Assembly: GCF_037975245.1 (NCBI RefSeq)
Contig: NC_092574.1
Location: 18,624,713 to 18,688,712 of the forward strand
DNA from: Apostichopus japonicus
Lineage: Eukaryota > Echinodermata > Holothuroidea > Aspidochirotida > Stichopodidae
Length of the DNA: 64,000 nucleotides
Direction of reading: 5' to 3'
Part shown: positions 12,501 to 44,506 of the stretch, in pieces
How positions within the stretch are numbered: position 1 is the stretch's first letter
Layout: the number at the start of each line of letters is the position of its first letter
Made by a program: the position numbers and the translations under genes
Notes under the pieces: model-generated
The model's input: the letters and a program-made list of their open reading frames with translations, nothing else
Database searches by the model: none
What the model was told of the DNA's origin: nothing

Positions 12501-15500
12501 AAACCAAATTATCTCTAAATGTTCAATAGATTGTAAGTAGCTTAATTGCTTCCATTGCAATCTTGTTTGATTAAGGTACCTACTGTATATGATTTTTCTA
12601 CCATAATATTAACAGTTTAAAATTCATTATGACTGAAATTTTTTTTATATTTTTTTTAGAAGATTTGGGATTTACACAGTATTTGTCAATGAAGTTTAAA
12701 TGTTGGTCATGTACTCATGTTTCAGTAAAAAAAAACTTGAAATATTCAGGTTGTAAAGGTCCAAAATTTATTACTTGTCTCATTCATTAAAGATTGATGT
12801 ACAGTAGACAGTGTTATCTTTATTTGCTTATCACTATGCAATCTTTTGAAGAGAATAGAAATATTTCATAACATTTATTTGTATAATTACAAATTGGCAT
12901 CAGCCTGTCAGGTCGTTCACTAATTGGCAAACGAGACAGGGATTCGTTAAGTTTGTATGATTTACAGTATAAATATAATTGGAAAGTGCATTACTTTTGT
13001 GATCAAACTTTTGTGGTGCAGTCAGTATTAGGTGAGAATGCAGTTATTTGTTCAAACCTGATAACCTTTCAATATTACCAGATGTGACAGTAAGGAATGT
13101 GGAGTCCAGAAAGTTTTTTTTTTTTTTTTTTTAAGTGCAGCTCTTTAATCTTTGAATGTTATTCATCAGTATAAGTTTGATGTACTGTAAGTTATAAATT
13201 TTATATAAAGAATGGTACAACATTATTATTTTTTATTACCCTAGTATCAAGGAAACCAAACTGATATGGTAGACAACTAAATAATTTCAAAGTATTGGGT
13301 ACCAGCATAGACAAACTTGACAAGTTTAAATTTCCAACCATTGTGATCTGGAAAAGCTTCTTGTCATACAGGAAAATATGAAAACCATGATATTTTTTAG
13401 AGCTAATTGCCATAATTTTACAACATTTGGCACATTATTTTCTTACTTTCCTTAGATCTTGATGATGGTGGCTCAACTCATTTTGCAGAAACAGTCAAAG
13501 AACTGAAGAGAAGGTGAGGAAAACAATTGTTTAGTGAAACCTTTCTCACTCTCTCACTCTCTAAGAATGACTTGAAGAAATTTAGTAAAGATCTGTTTAA
13601 TCAAAGTTACAGCTGAAGAAGGGTTGGAGAGATTCTTTGAAATACTCTGAAACAATCAGGTTTTTGTAGACTATGCTAGATTGTAATGTTTTCAAGGGAG
13701 ACACAGATGTTTCAGTACGGAACTGCAAATTTGCTAATTCAGTGATCTACCCTATTAATATGTGTTTTCAGATTATTCACTGAAAGGTTGTAATGCAAGC
13801 GCAGAACAACGGTAAATTGAAGGAGTATTTGATTAGTTTATTTCAAAGAATATTCTTTCCAAGAATGTTCAAGACCAAGTCTAGACAGCTGCCCATGGAA
13901 TAATTTTATGCAATTGTTTTTCTGGGTTAGAAGTCTTTTCTTCTTCGTTATACCCTCAATTACTCTTTCCTTGCTAGCATCCTATAAGTTGGAGTGATGC
14001 TGACTATAACGTACAGACAGCCTTCCATTGTCCCGTTGATTTCTTTACTAAACTTGACTGTTTCAAGTTTTCATTCCAAAATCATCATGAAAAATCCCTA
14101 CACTGAGAATTGAAAAACAAAATATGACTTTGGTATGTTTGTGTTCAAGAGGGCTTGAATGTGAATATTCTTAACACCAGATTTTGAGGAGGACTGGGTT
14201 TTTGGACTGGCAGCCATAAATCTTTGAGAGTCAGCTCTAAATAGACTTATATATATCCAAATTAAATATCTTTATGTTGTGAAAATGCCTGATTATTGAT
14301 TGTTGATAAAGTTTAGCACAGTTCATTCAAGTTGTTGCAATATATTGTACATTGCTCAGCAAACTCATCAGATTAAATGTCATTCTCTTTAACTTCTGTT
14401 TCCATAGAAACCCAAAGATATTAGTGGAATGCTTAACACCTGATTTTCGAGGAGATCTGAGTGCCGTTGAGAGAGTCGCTGAATCTGGACTGGATGTATT
14501 CGCACACAATATAGAAACAGTGGATAGGTTACAAATGTAAGTTATTCAGCAGGTTTTGCCCTTGTCACAGGGGCTTGAGGGTATGAGCTGTATTCATAAG
14601 GGTGCATTTAACATATATAAGGTCTATTGATAGTTTGCATGTGTGCTATGGGGATGAATGCTTGAGCTAACGTAGGGAGCACAAGCGTACACAGATAGTG
14701 TGTTCAGATGTATAAACGTTGTGGATGATTGTGCTTGCTGTGTTTGCTACATACAGGACATAAGCTAGATAGATAAATATATGAGCATGGTTGAGGCAAT
14801 AAGCTGCATAGATCTGTATATGAACTACACAGATGCTTGTATGAGTTACATCTATAGTGATTTAGTTGATTTCATGCGCTAGATGTATGGAGATAATGGG
14901 GTACTGTACATATCTCCTTTCCATAATGTTCTCAATACCAGTGTTAATAATGCTATTATTCACCACCCCTACTAGCATAATCAACCAGTCCAGTCTTTTC
15001 TCTCCTGTGTCTAGTGCACTGTTATTGCATGGAGACTTGGGCATTCGGAAGTGTTACTTGTTACACCTATATTTTATAATGAACTCTATTTAACAGAGTT
15101 ACTTGTATGCTCTGCAGTAGTCACCATACACTAGACCACAAATAAAATAGCACTGTGTAGCTTCCTAGATTCCAGGATATGCAATTTATGAAACATTTCA
15201 TTGCAAGTTTGATGCTTTACTGAAAATCATTTAAAGTGATAAAAAAAATTATACTTTAAATTGACAGTTTTGTGAGGGATCACAAAGTATAGAATTGAAT
15301 TAATAAGTACAAGTTTGATGCTTTACTTTATCTTTTAAAGTGATAAAACTTTTTTCTATAATTAAATTTGATAGTTTTGTGAGGGATCCAAGAGCAAACT
15401 ATAGACAGACGCTAACAGTATTAGAACATGCAAAGAAAGTCAACCCGAATGTCATCACAAAGTCATCCATCATGTTAGGCCTGGGAGAGAAAGATGAAGA

Positions 15501-17096
15501 AGTATTTCAAACCATGAAAGGTTAGTTTGATACATCAAATTCATCCCGTCTACATGTGATGATAGACATTTCATGGATAGAATTAAAAGCACGGGATCAG
15601 TTATTCATCTAGTCATTCATGTAGCATAATGATTGTTATTTACGGTAGGTTGATGTTGAATTCTTGCTTTTGTTGAGCATGTCCTCAACCACATACTTTA
15701 CTCCTCCTCTGTAACTCATCACCTCTTGCAAACAATAACTAGCAGTCATAGTTTTTACTGGGATTAAGTCCTTCTGCAAGAGTAGACTGTTGTTGACCCT
15801 CAGCTAATCCTTTTCGATTTCTTCTGTACTCTCTTTTTAGCTCAATTTCTTTTTTCAATAAATGGTAAATGGGCAAAGAGAGTAATTCAATTAATTTTAC
15901 CATCTGCAACATGAGTACCAAGAAATACTTTATTTCATCCAACCAAAACAAGTTTGCATCAGTTGATACCTTTACCTTCATTGCCACCAAACCATGACTC
16001 CCTTACCTTCATTAATTTCAGTTTATTCCCTGTAGGATGTTTTGTCATGGTAATATCTAATCATGTCATCTTATTCCTTCCATGATTACATTTCTCTGTT
16101 AGATTTGAGAGGTGCTGGTGTCGAGTGCCTCACTCTGGGTCAGTACATGCAACCGACCAAACGACATCTGAAGGTGTCCGAATATGTCACCCCGGAGAAA
16201 TACAAATACTGGGAGAAAGTAGGAGAGAAGCTTGGATATGCTTACACAGCGAGCGGGCCGCTGGTCCGGTCATCATATCGGGCGGGTACGTAGACCTTCT
16301 GATAAGTCGTCGGGTGGTTTATAGGTATTAGTATTGTTGAAAGAAAATGTAAGGATCAAACCTGGTAGTATTGATAATAGAAACAGTACTAGACCTAGGG
16401 TGGCCACTGAAATGATATTTACTTATGTTGGAGGACACATAGATGACTCAGGGAGAAGATGGGACAAGATGACAAGTGGGAAACCTTTCTAGGTTATGTA
16501 TTCCATGAGATACTCATAGATAAATGCAATGACTCACTAGATAAATGCAATTTCACTCAGCTCGGAAAGATCATACCATCAACTGTATAAACTTGTACTG
16601 ATTAGCACAGTGATAAATGCATCTATGTGTACATGTACCCTCATGAAGCCAATACATGACAGAAAACTACTAGTTTTAAATAATGTGTAAGCTGTAGGAT
16701 TTTGTTAATACAGAATGTCGTTGGTTTATTTTTGCTTGGATACCCTAAGTGCCTGACATATCTGCGTCCAGCGAGTGGTCATGCAGGATGGAGGACAGTG
16801 CACCAAATTGTTGGACTGGGTCCTCCCTAACTTAATCTGTTACAGGATCAAAACTGATGCACTTTATTTGCAGTTGTTCTTGTAATATCTAAATATCTGT
16901 TTCCAACAAACAATCCTTCCTTAATTTTATACCATATATATTAACTAATATATCTATTAACATCCTGAATGGAGATAAAAGAAAGCTACTTACAAGCATT
17001 GATAAGTATTCTTTCTTTTGCTTTGCAGGAGAGTTCTTCATCTCAAATCTTTTGAAGAGAAGAAAACAAGATGAGTTGATAACAAAGTCAACTTGA
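9596..17096 (+). CDS. LIAS: Lipoyl synthase, mitochondrial (nine exons; N-terminal exon not found)
   Basis: A radical-SAM enzyme that inserts two sulfurs into protein-bound octanoyl groups, making lipoate for pyruvate and 2-oxoglutarate dehydrogenases and the glycine cleavage system in mitochondria. Exons: 9596-9723, 10205-10298, 11503-11583, 12130-12286, 13456-13513, 14408-14536, 15375-15520, 16103-16285 and 17029-17096. All phases join, giving 347 residues and a TGA stop. The auxiliary 4Fe-4S cluster motif is [13 protein letters not shown] (C-x4-C-x5-C). The radical-SAM motif is CTRGCRFC (C-x3-C-x2-C). The C-terminal serine-ligand motif is RSSY within [14 protein letters not shown]. Human LIAS has 372 residues, so only the targeting peptide and start codon are missing. 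The first recognised exon has no in-frame ATG, so an upstream exon must exist somewhere before 9580. Intron 2 holds a 210-bp tandem duplication. Confidence 0.97.
11055..11480. repeat. Tandem duplication of about 210 bp in a LIAS intron
   Basis: Two adjacent diverged copies, about 11055-11261 and 11264-11480. Both begin aggtcaccagga and share cttcagaatgttact, gcaatatattgc, atacatggagcaactta and the closing acattatactatgaaataac. The second copy ends just upstream of the exon at 11503. Confidence 0.85.
15209..15400 (+). repeat. Small duplication copying a LIAS splice acceptor
   Basis: The segment from caagtttgatgctttact to the acceptor and exon start tttgtgagggatc occurs twice: the true site at 15374/15375, and a copy about 105 bases upstream with a CAG followed by ttttgtgagggatcacaaag. 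The upstream copy runs into a stop soon after, so the downstream one is the real exon. Confidence 0.75.
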
Positions 17097-17097
17097 T

Positions 17098-17595
17098 AGC
17101 AGCATTCACCAGATGCAGCATTTAGCAGATGCAGCATTCACCAGATGCAGCATTTAATAGATGCAGCATTTAGCAGATGCAGCATTCACCAGATGCAGCA
17201 TTTAATAGATGCAGCATTCACCAGATGCAGCATTTACCAGATGCAGCATTCACCAGATGCAGCATTTAATAGATGCAGCATTTACCAGATGCAGCATTTA
17301 CCAGATGCAGCATTTAACAGATGCAGCATTTAATAGATGCAGCATTTAATAGATGCAGCATTTAACAGATGCAGCATTTAATAGATGCAGCATTTAATAG
17401 ATGCAGCATTTAACAGATGCAGCATTTAATAGATGCAGCATTTAATAGATGCAGCATTCACCAGATGCAGCATTTAACAGGTGCAGCATTTAACAGATGC
17501 AGCATTTAACAGATGCAGCATTTAACAGATGCAGCATTTAACAGATGCAGCATTTAATAGATGCAGCATTTAATAGATGCAGCATTTACCAGATA
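17098..17595. repeat. 16-bp minisatellite, about 31 units
   Basis: Nearly perfect tandem units ATGCAGCATTTAACAG, with aatag, ccag and gcag variants. It starts two bases after the LIAS stop, so it lies in the 3' UTR if the poly(A) signal at 17698 is used. Confidence 0.95.
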
Positions 17596-17697
17596 AATAA
17601 TCAGTTATAAGATGAGGTGGTTCCATCGTTAGCAGGGCCTACTCCAGAGATCTACAAGCAGGTGTCCGTCTTGCGATAAATCCTCTTCTGCCATGCA

Positions 17698-17703
17698 AAT
17701 AAA
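17698..17703 (+). terminator. Poly(A) signal for LIAS
   Basis: AATAAA about 600 bases after the LIAS stop and just beyond the 16-bp array. It is the first canonical hexamer on this strand after the gene. Confidence 0.55.
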
Positions 17704-18660
17704 TGAACTTGAGAGAAAATGAAATTTGTTGGTATAGGTGCCTCTGCAGATGATCAATACCTGGGGAACATCAAAATATTTTTAAAAAATGCACCTATAT
17801 GTATGACACTTCATTAGCAGGTGCATCTAGGCCTAACATGTATGTTGTTCGTAAAACTCTGAACTGAGGTTGCTATTGTCATAGAGTGATCAAGGGGATT
17901 AATAGCTAATTGCACCCTTCATGAAGAAACAGAAAGACTTAATAACATTTTTCAGAAAAATGTTACTTCCATGAAAATGAGCTAGGTGGTGGGAGATGTA
18001 ATATGAAATAAAAGTTAAAAATAAAATCAATAGTTTTTGGCAATAACTTCTTGCCTCTGTACTGCCTATAAATGCTCTATCATATCAAAATACATTTGCA
18101 AGATGTTTCTTTCTCTCTAACGCAGCCAGTTTGGACATTGATTCAAGGACTGGTCTTAAACACCATTGAGAATGCTTTCTTTGGACATACCTATGATGCC
18201 AGAACAGTAGAAAAAAATTGTCACTGATGAATAAGCTGAATGCTACAACACTCAAAGAATTCATTCTCACTGAGACAATTATTTGAACTGACAATTGTCA
18301 ATGTCTGGGAATCATTTTATGGGTGAAGGAAAATAATCAAGAGTTACAGCAAGCTGATCCCACTACTTAAAGAATAGCCTGCCCATATTTTATTTGAAAA
18401 TTATATCTCAGTTTGTGCTCTGTGTGTTTACAGTGTTTGAAAATGGTAAAGCCATTTGCATTTTGCAAACCCATCTCTGTTACAAAAAACAAAAATACCA
18501 ATGTCATGGAGAAACTGTGACTTTTGACACTGGTTCGAGTGAGTGAACCAATGCAAGTGTTGTGAACTGATAAACCATGTCACTTCATTATATTGAGAGC
18601 AATTGTAACTGTCCCAGATTAGGTTATCAGGAAAATGTGGATAAATACTGCAAAAAACAT
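17704..18660. other. Spacer between convergent LIAS and HSPA4
   Basis: AT-rich, no recognised genes or repeats. The 140-bp tandem array follows. Confidence 0.4.
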
Positions 18661-18663
18661 GTA

Positions 18664-19740
18664 TTAATTGGAATACTTTGATATTACTATGACATTAACT
18701 ACCATGTAGACAACACTGTCTAATAACAGACAGTGATATCACTTAGAAGGAGAGATAATAATGTCATGTTGTTTTGTTGAAAGAATAAGGAGCTTGAACC
18801 GTCTGTTGAGTTGGAATACTTTGATATTTCTATCACATTAACTACCCTGTAGAAGACACTGTCTAGTAACAGACAGTGATATCACTTAGAAGAGATAATA
18901 ATGTCATCTTGTTTTATTGAAATAATGAGGAGCTGGAACCGTGTGTTAATTGGAATACTTTGATATTACTATGACATTAACTACCCTGTAGATAACCTGT
19001 TTAGTAACAGACAGTGATATCACTTTCAAAAAAAGATGATAATGTTATCTTGTTTCATTGAAAGAATAAGTAGCTCAAACTGTGTGTTAAGTGGAATAAT
19101 TTGATATTACTATGATATTAACTACCCTGTAGATAACCTGTTTAGTAACAGACAGTGATATCACTTAGAAGAAATGGTGATAATGCTATCTTGTAGCTCA
19201 AACCGTGTGTTAATTGGAATACTTTGATATTACTATTACATTAACTACCCTGTAGACGACAGTCTAAAACAGACAGTGATATCACTTAAAAGAAAAGATG
19301 ATAATGTTATCTTGTTTCATTGAAAGAATAAGTAGCTCGAACTGTGTGTTAATTGGAATAATTTGATATTACTATGATATTAACTACCCTGTAGATAACC
19401 TGTTTAGTAACAGAGAGTGATATCACTTAGAAGAAATGGTGATAATGCTATCTTGTTTTATTGAAAGAATAAGGAGCTTGAACCGTGTTAATTTGGTATA
19501 CTAATTTGATATTACTATCACATTAACTACTCTGTCCAGTAACAGACAGTGATATCACTTATAAGAAAAGATGATGTCATCTTGCTTTATTGAATTACTG
19601 AATAACTATTGAATTGGAATACTTGATAGGACTATCACATTAACTACCCTGTAGACGACACACAGTCATATCACTTAGGAGTAAATGTGAAATTGCTCAA
19701 TATTATTAAATGAGTGAGTAGCTCAAACCGTGAGTAAAGT
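18664..19740. repeat. 140-bp tandem repeat, eight units
   Basis: Units begin ttaattggaatactttgata near 18664, 18810, 18949, 19090, 19213, 19352, 19490 and 19613. Each carries cagacagtgatatcactt, a run like gataatgttatcttgtt, and a close like agctcaaaccgtgtg. Two units are about 17 bases shorter than the rest. Divergence between units is moderate. Confidence 0.92.
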
Positions 19741-20005
19741 GGAACATTCTGTCTTCCTTGTTGATGATAATGCAGAGTATGAGAGAGACAAAGAGAGGTA
19801 TTACCTCAAATGATAGGACCAACACATAATTTGCATTTTCTTCCATTTTTTTTAAATTTTATGTTATTGAAATGGGGGTTTCCCCAACATGTTAAACAAC
19901 AATAATTATACATGACAAGAAATACTCGTTGTGAGTAATTTCTAAATAGTTAGCATTGACAATACATATAGTTTCATGAAGTCCGATTACCGAAAAAATC
20001 CTCAT

Positions 20006-20039
20006 TTTATTTTGACAAATTCTTTTCACAAACTTTATT
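20006..20039 (-). terminator. Poly(A) signals for HSPA4
   Basis: TTTATT on plus at 20006-20011 and 20034-20039, meaning AATAAA on the minus strand, about 1.5 kb past the HSPA4 stop. An upstream alternative is at 20745-20750. The segment 20040-21511 is therefore probably 3' UTR; it is AT-rich and without coding potential. Confidence 0.5.
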
Positions 20040-21511
20040 AACAGTACTACACATCAATAAGAATATTTCTATGCAATGGGACGTACAAAATCACAATAAA
20101 ACTAAACGGATTAGTTTTTAATGAAAGTAAGCTTGAAATGAACTTGGAACAGGTTTTGAATAGCCACACCACCGATCAACACGTTGATTCACTTAACAAC
20201 ACCGTGGTGTTGCCTTTAGCGGTGTAGTAGTAATTACATGACTTGACCTAGCATCTAATATGGATAGAATTTGGAAGAATTTCAATTTCTCTTAGTTTCT
20301 TTTCAAACTATTTCTGAGGTAAATGACTGCTACTCTTCAAATACAAACAAGAATTGGAATATATTACAATTTCTATGGAAAATATAGAAGAAAATCAAAA
20401 AAAGTCCACTTTGAAGTGTTCATAGTATTTATCAAACATTGAAAAACACAAATCATTTGAAGCTTAACATTTTGAAGTTTGCTCTACTTTCTTTTGCTTG
20501 CTGCTACATTCAGTCCCAACAATTTCACATAGATCTTCCTTTTTTGTTTTGTTTTGCAAGAACAATAGATAAATAGACTTCTTTATAGCAAGTTGATTTC
20601 ATGGACACAGTGACTGTATAATTTGAGCGTGAATTCAACAATTATTTATATCTATGGCATAGAAACATTATTATTCTCAATAATCAATTTCACATTTGAA
20701 CTGCAGACTCTGCCATATATATTTTGTAAATTTTGTTAGGGCAATTTATTCCTACAGGAGTGAGATTTCACAGATGACAAAACTTAATTATAGAACTTGA
20801 CTTTGAACTAAAAATAAAAAGGTAATGAAAAAGAGAAAAAACTAACAGTGTGAAAATGAGATTAAAAGGAGGATAAATTAACAAATAAAATTTGCTTTTC
20901 ATGAGGTCTATTATCTCTCACTCTTTCTTTGTTTTCCTTTTAATGCATAGCTCAGAAAGGATTCTTCCACAAAAGTATCTTAAATACATCAAGAAGATGT
21001 TTTGAATAACACGACCGACCACGATCAAAGTCTCAGATTGTGAGTGGGGCGGACCCAAGATCATATAAAGGAGGGGGTGCTGCCGTGGGGTGGTTGAAAC
21101 CGACGTCACACGGTGCGTTGACACATATTAAGACCAGAAAATAGGTTCATACAACCTGACAAAGGTGTCTTTAAATTCATAATCAAATTTCTTACAAAAT
21201 GCCTTCTATGGATACCAAACATGGATTACAATACTTTTGGAAAATAATTTAATAATTATGTCGCTTCAGGATATGCCATCCTCTAGGTTTGCTTCTCTTC
21301 GGCTGACAACACTCCATCATCTTATACTCTGAACTGCACTGATGTACAGTTTACACTTTTCATATTTTCACAAAAGGTAATTTCTTAAGTTTCTTCAGAG
21401 CGATGCGACGGTAATACATTTTTTTTGTAACTTGACATCTAAATTCAGGTATTAGAGACGATGGCAGTAGCAGCTTACAAAGTCCATCTTCCTAATTTTC
21501 GAGACGTATCG

Positions 21512-40435
<18,924 letters not shown>

Positions 40436-40567
40436 TTAATGTAATTCCTTTGCTTGTAGATTGGAAGTTCTCTTTTTTGGAGATTTCTGTTTATTATAAT
40501 TTAGGCTGTACGACTGAGAAGGCTGCTTGTGTAGCGGTAAAGTATGCACATGTGCTTACAAAAGATT

Positions 40568-40625
40568 ATTTATATAGGGCTGCCCATGCTTTCACATGTT
40601 CAGAGCTAGAGAAATTTCTCGATTC
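40568..40625 (-). promoter_or_regulatory. TATA box and heat-shock element upstream of HSPA4
   Basis: On the minus strand TATATAAAT lies at 40568-40576, about 140 bases before the start codon. At 40611-40625 the sequence GAAATTTCTCGATTC contains GAA-nn-TTC-nn-GA, the alternating pentamer of a heat-shock factor site. A further TTCtaGAA lies at 41157-41164. The order (HSE, then TATA, then start) is that of an inducible chaperone promoter; binding is inferred. Confidence 0.55.
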
Positions 40626-42192
40626 ACGTTTACACTGATAGTATGGAACAGTTAAGGTGCCGTCCAAATGTTTTGTAAATAAAATGACAAACTGAGCAAT
40701 TCAACATTTTCTGACAAAATCATTATTTTATCAGATGTCAGCGGTTCAAAATAAATTGATCACTTTTATAGAGTTTACCAAATAAACATTCATGTCATCA
40801 AGTCGACAATTTGCAACAACATTTCACAGCAAGATGATGAATTGCAGCAGCAATACAGAGAGAGGTCTTCACATTTTGACAGAGGAGAGTATGTTTCCCG
40901 GTGAGTCAAGAACAGCAACAGAACAGCAAACCCCGTGACACTTTTATCCCTTGTTAAATTGTTATTTTGGTCATTTACCACGCTGTCAAGCCATTGAAAG
41001 ACCCATTTCACCCACCACAATTGACCTACATTCGTCAAGTGAAGTTTCAAGAACATGTCAAATAATTCAAGGTAAAAATTTTCGAAAGAAATTGTATTGA
41101 TATGACATTTACGGGCTACAGTAGAATACAGTAGAACACCGTGTCACACTGGTAATTTCTAGAAAAGTATGCATCAGTGGCGGATCCAGGATTTCGCCGA
41201 AGGGGGGGGGGGGGCCCAGATGGGAAATGCCTAATCGTCGTCCTGGGGGAGGGGTCTAAGGGGAGTGGGTGCCCCACTCCCCTTTGGAAAATTTCACAAA
41301 ATATGGAGGTCCTAGGTGCAATCTGGTGCTACTTTTCGTGAAAGTTTGGAGTAAAATTTATTTCCAATATATCATGTATTCATGGTTTGCCGGGCATTTG
41401 CAATTTCGAGCAATGAGCTGGGACTTACGTCTTTGGGGAGTAGGTGGTGATGCAAACTACTTTTTACCAGGCTACTCCAGGCCATTTCATCTTGGATGCC
41501 CCCTTCCAGATGGAGACTATTGATGCAGTCGGAGTACCCCTCTCACCTTCACTTTATCAGAATGATGGTGTACTCTTTTTGCAAATTTATTTTACAAAAA
41601 ATTACACGCACAGTGGCGTAGCTAGGATTTTTTGAGTGGGGGGCCATGGGGGCTGTTCTTTCTTGTGGGGGGCGGAGGTTACTGTCTAAGCGGAGCGCCA
41701 CCTTGGTTGGCGCGGAGCGTACAGAGAAAATTTGAGATTTCAGCACCCCCCAGATCGCAGGAGATGGCACCTGTGAGGCAAAATAGCAACAAAAAAGATG
41801 TGCAACTTTGGTGACAGAAATGCAAAAAAAGTTTCTTCTCTTTCATGCTGACTGGCCTTGCCAACTCAGCCAGACTTTTAACTTGAGGGAAGTTGGCATC
41901 ATTTGTCGTTTCAAGCTGTCAAGGCCTTTCTCCCAACTCAAACCCCTGTGGGCTACCGGTAGGTTTGCAGGATATGCCCACATGTGGACTTAAATAGCAT
42001 TAGAGGAAGGGGATGGAAGACTAACACGCATCGATGTTTCGGTAATGGTCCACATTGGTGGCTCGGTGCTAATTGGGCCATTTATTGGGTTTCTTGAGGC
42101 AGCTGTCATCAGAATCTGGGTTTTTGTGCACATCGATGACCGATAACATGTATTGGTATGTAAATTTCTTCTTCATATATCTAGCAACACTC

Positions 42193-42412
42193 TAAAAACA
42201 AATGAGTGGATTTCATTCCATTGGAGTGATCACTCGGCGCACTTCAAATTAAGAGTGAAATTTAACTCTATTGGAGTTAACCCTCACTCCTAATATGAGT
42301 GAATATAACTCTATTAGGAGTTAAGATTTACTCCAATGGAGTGGAAATTCACTCTTATACCGGAATGTGCTCAGTGATCACTCCCATGGAGTGAAATTCA
42401 CCTATGTTTTTA
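42193..42412. mobile_element. 220-bp inverted-repeat element of gagt/actc words
   Basis: The left half from taaaaacaaatgagtgg and the right half ending ggagtgaaattcacctatg plus ttttta are imperfect reverse complements, sharing ggagtgatcact. The interior alternates actcc and ggagt words every 15-20 bases. The whole element could fold into one hairpin. Confidence 0.65.
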
Positions 42413-43026
42413 TCAGTACAGTACAGTGCATATCATCATAGACGTACGTACGTACGTACGTTCGTATATGAGACGCACTCGATACCCACGATACGATACG
42501 GTCCTGGAGAAACTATTTCCACTCATCATTTTTTACGGCGATACAGTAGTGAGTAATAGGCACAGCCGCATGTTTGCAGGAATTTCAGAATTCCCAATAT
42601 TTTATATCTCTACCAGTAGTGAAAATCATGTTTCGACAGTTACGTGGGCGTAAAAATGTTGTTTTGTGGAATATTCAATGACATATCAGGGGCGGATGCA
42701 GGATTTGTGACAGGGGGGTCTGACTGGTTCAGCCGCGCCTGAACGTAAGACTATCTCTAAGCGGAGCGCCATCATCGGTTGGCGCGGAGCGTACAAGAAA
42801 ATTTTTGGCTTTACACACCCCCCAGATGGCCGGAAACGGCACTTCCCGAGTATTCTAAGCAGCATGCACCTAGCCTGAAAATATGGATCTCATGTCTGCA
42901 ATTTCTCAATTGATGAGAAAAAAACAATCTATGAAATATGGTATTACATATCAGATGAGTTGAGATGATGCAAAAATCATAATGCCTTTAGCCCCCAATC
43001 CCCTCCCGTTCCGTCACCACTCTTTG

Positions 43027-43399
43027 ATGCAGGGCCGGATCCAGGATTCTGGAAGGGTGAGGGGTTTGCTCATGAAAAATTCGTTAGCGCATCCTACCGC
43101 TCTGTAACCTCACCGCCCAAAAAAATTCGAACACCACCTCAATTTTGAAACTTTTCGGTCTGAAAATTGAGATCGTTAGGCATTTTTGGCACGTGTAGCA
43201 CGCGTGCACACTATATAGTCATTTGACGGAAAAGACAAACCTGGATGACTTGTGAGGATAACCGCTTTTCTGACGTCCTACATGTTTAAAATTGGCGTTT
43301 AATGTAATAATTTTTTCTCTCTTTTTTTTTCTCTATTTTTTTTTGGCCAAGAGCAGGGGGGTCCGGACCCCCTGGACCCCCCCTGGATCCGCGCCTGCA
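43027..43399. mobile_element. MITE with 18-bp terminal inverted repeats
   Basis: Left end TGCAGGGCCGGATCCAGG; the right end reads the inverse of TGCAGGCGCGGATCCAGG. About 370 bases, without coding capacity. Best delimited member of the cluster. Confidence 0.65.
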
Positions 43400-44506
43400 T
43401 ATATTCATTTGACTCGAGGCAATATATGAAAACCTGATACCTCGGCTCAGTACAAACGGAGCCAATCTTTTGATAGATTGTTGCGCTTGGTGGAAGCACT
43501 GAACATATTTTCAGCAGATATCGATATCGCGCAGCACAACAAGGTTCGTGGTATATGGTCGCAATCGTCGCATCGACCATTGCCATGCCATGCTGTGTGA
43601 CCATTCTCATGATTACTACAGATATTGTATTTTCTTATTCTGCCAGATGCAGACGAGATAATTGTGTAACTCTATTTCCCAAATTATTGAACAAAAAATA
43701 TAAGTGAATCGCACTTATTTTTTTACAACACTTTTTTTACCCCATTCCCAGTGGGGGGGGGGGGCCAGCCTATTTCATGGGGGGCCTCGTCCCCCCGTAG
43801 CTACGCCACTGATCACGCATGGGGCCCTTTCCCTCGAACGCGGTAAAAAAAAAATCAGGATTTTCAAAAAGGGGGGGGGGCCCGGGCCCCCGGGCCCAAA
43901 ATAGTCAGAGATATTTGTGATAAGCAACCCCCAAGCAGCTTAGAACAACATTGCGCGATTGCCATGCCTGGGGTAAGTCTTGTATGGACAATTATGGCTA
44001 GACGTAGAAATGGAGGGGTAGATGGAGAAGGGGGGGATGGATTTCCCCACCCCAACTTTCATCATGTGATGACGCAGGCCGGCTGAGTATGTTTCTGCCC
44101 CTCGTTATTTTAACTAGGGATGCACTCCATTATATTGAGCGTTTTCTTCTAGACGGGCTCACGCAGCAGTGCATATTTTTTTAAATGCCTCCAAATTTTG
44201 ACACAATTCGAAATTTCGACAGTTTTATGAGCGTAAAAATGGATGACACTCATACTGCTCCGACAGCATCCCTGAAGCTTAAGCTAGGATCGAGTATGCG
44301 TTATTGGGGGTACCGAGACTTAAGACAGATTTCGGGCGAAATTGCTAACTAGAGTGCATCTCTGTCAAAGAGCTGGTATCATATATTCCAATAACTTAGT
44401 GCTGATTTGTAAAACAATGCAACAAAATAGGCACGCTATGACGATAGTACGATGGTTATGACTTTTCTGCAAGTGATTCGAATCCTTTACATTATATCCT
44501 GGCAGT

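Noticed and set aside
17098-17595. CRISPR-like regular array
   Set aside because: Units are contiguous 16-mers without unique spacers, in an animal genome; it is a minisatellite.
43299-43610. Minus-strand frame rich in GGSRGSGPP
   Set aside because: It is a translation of MITE ends with G runs; no protein family supports it.
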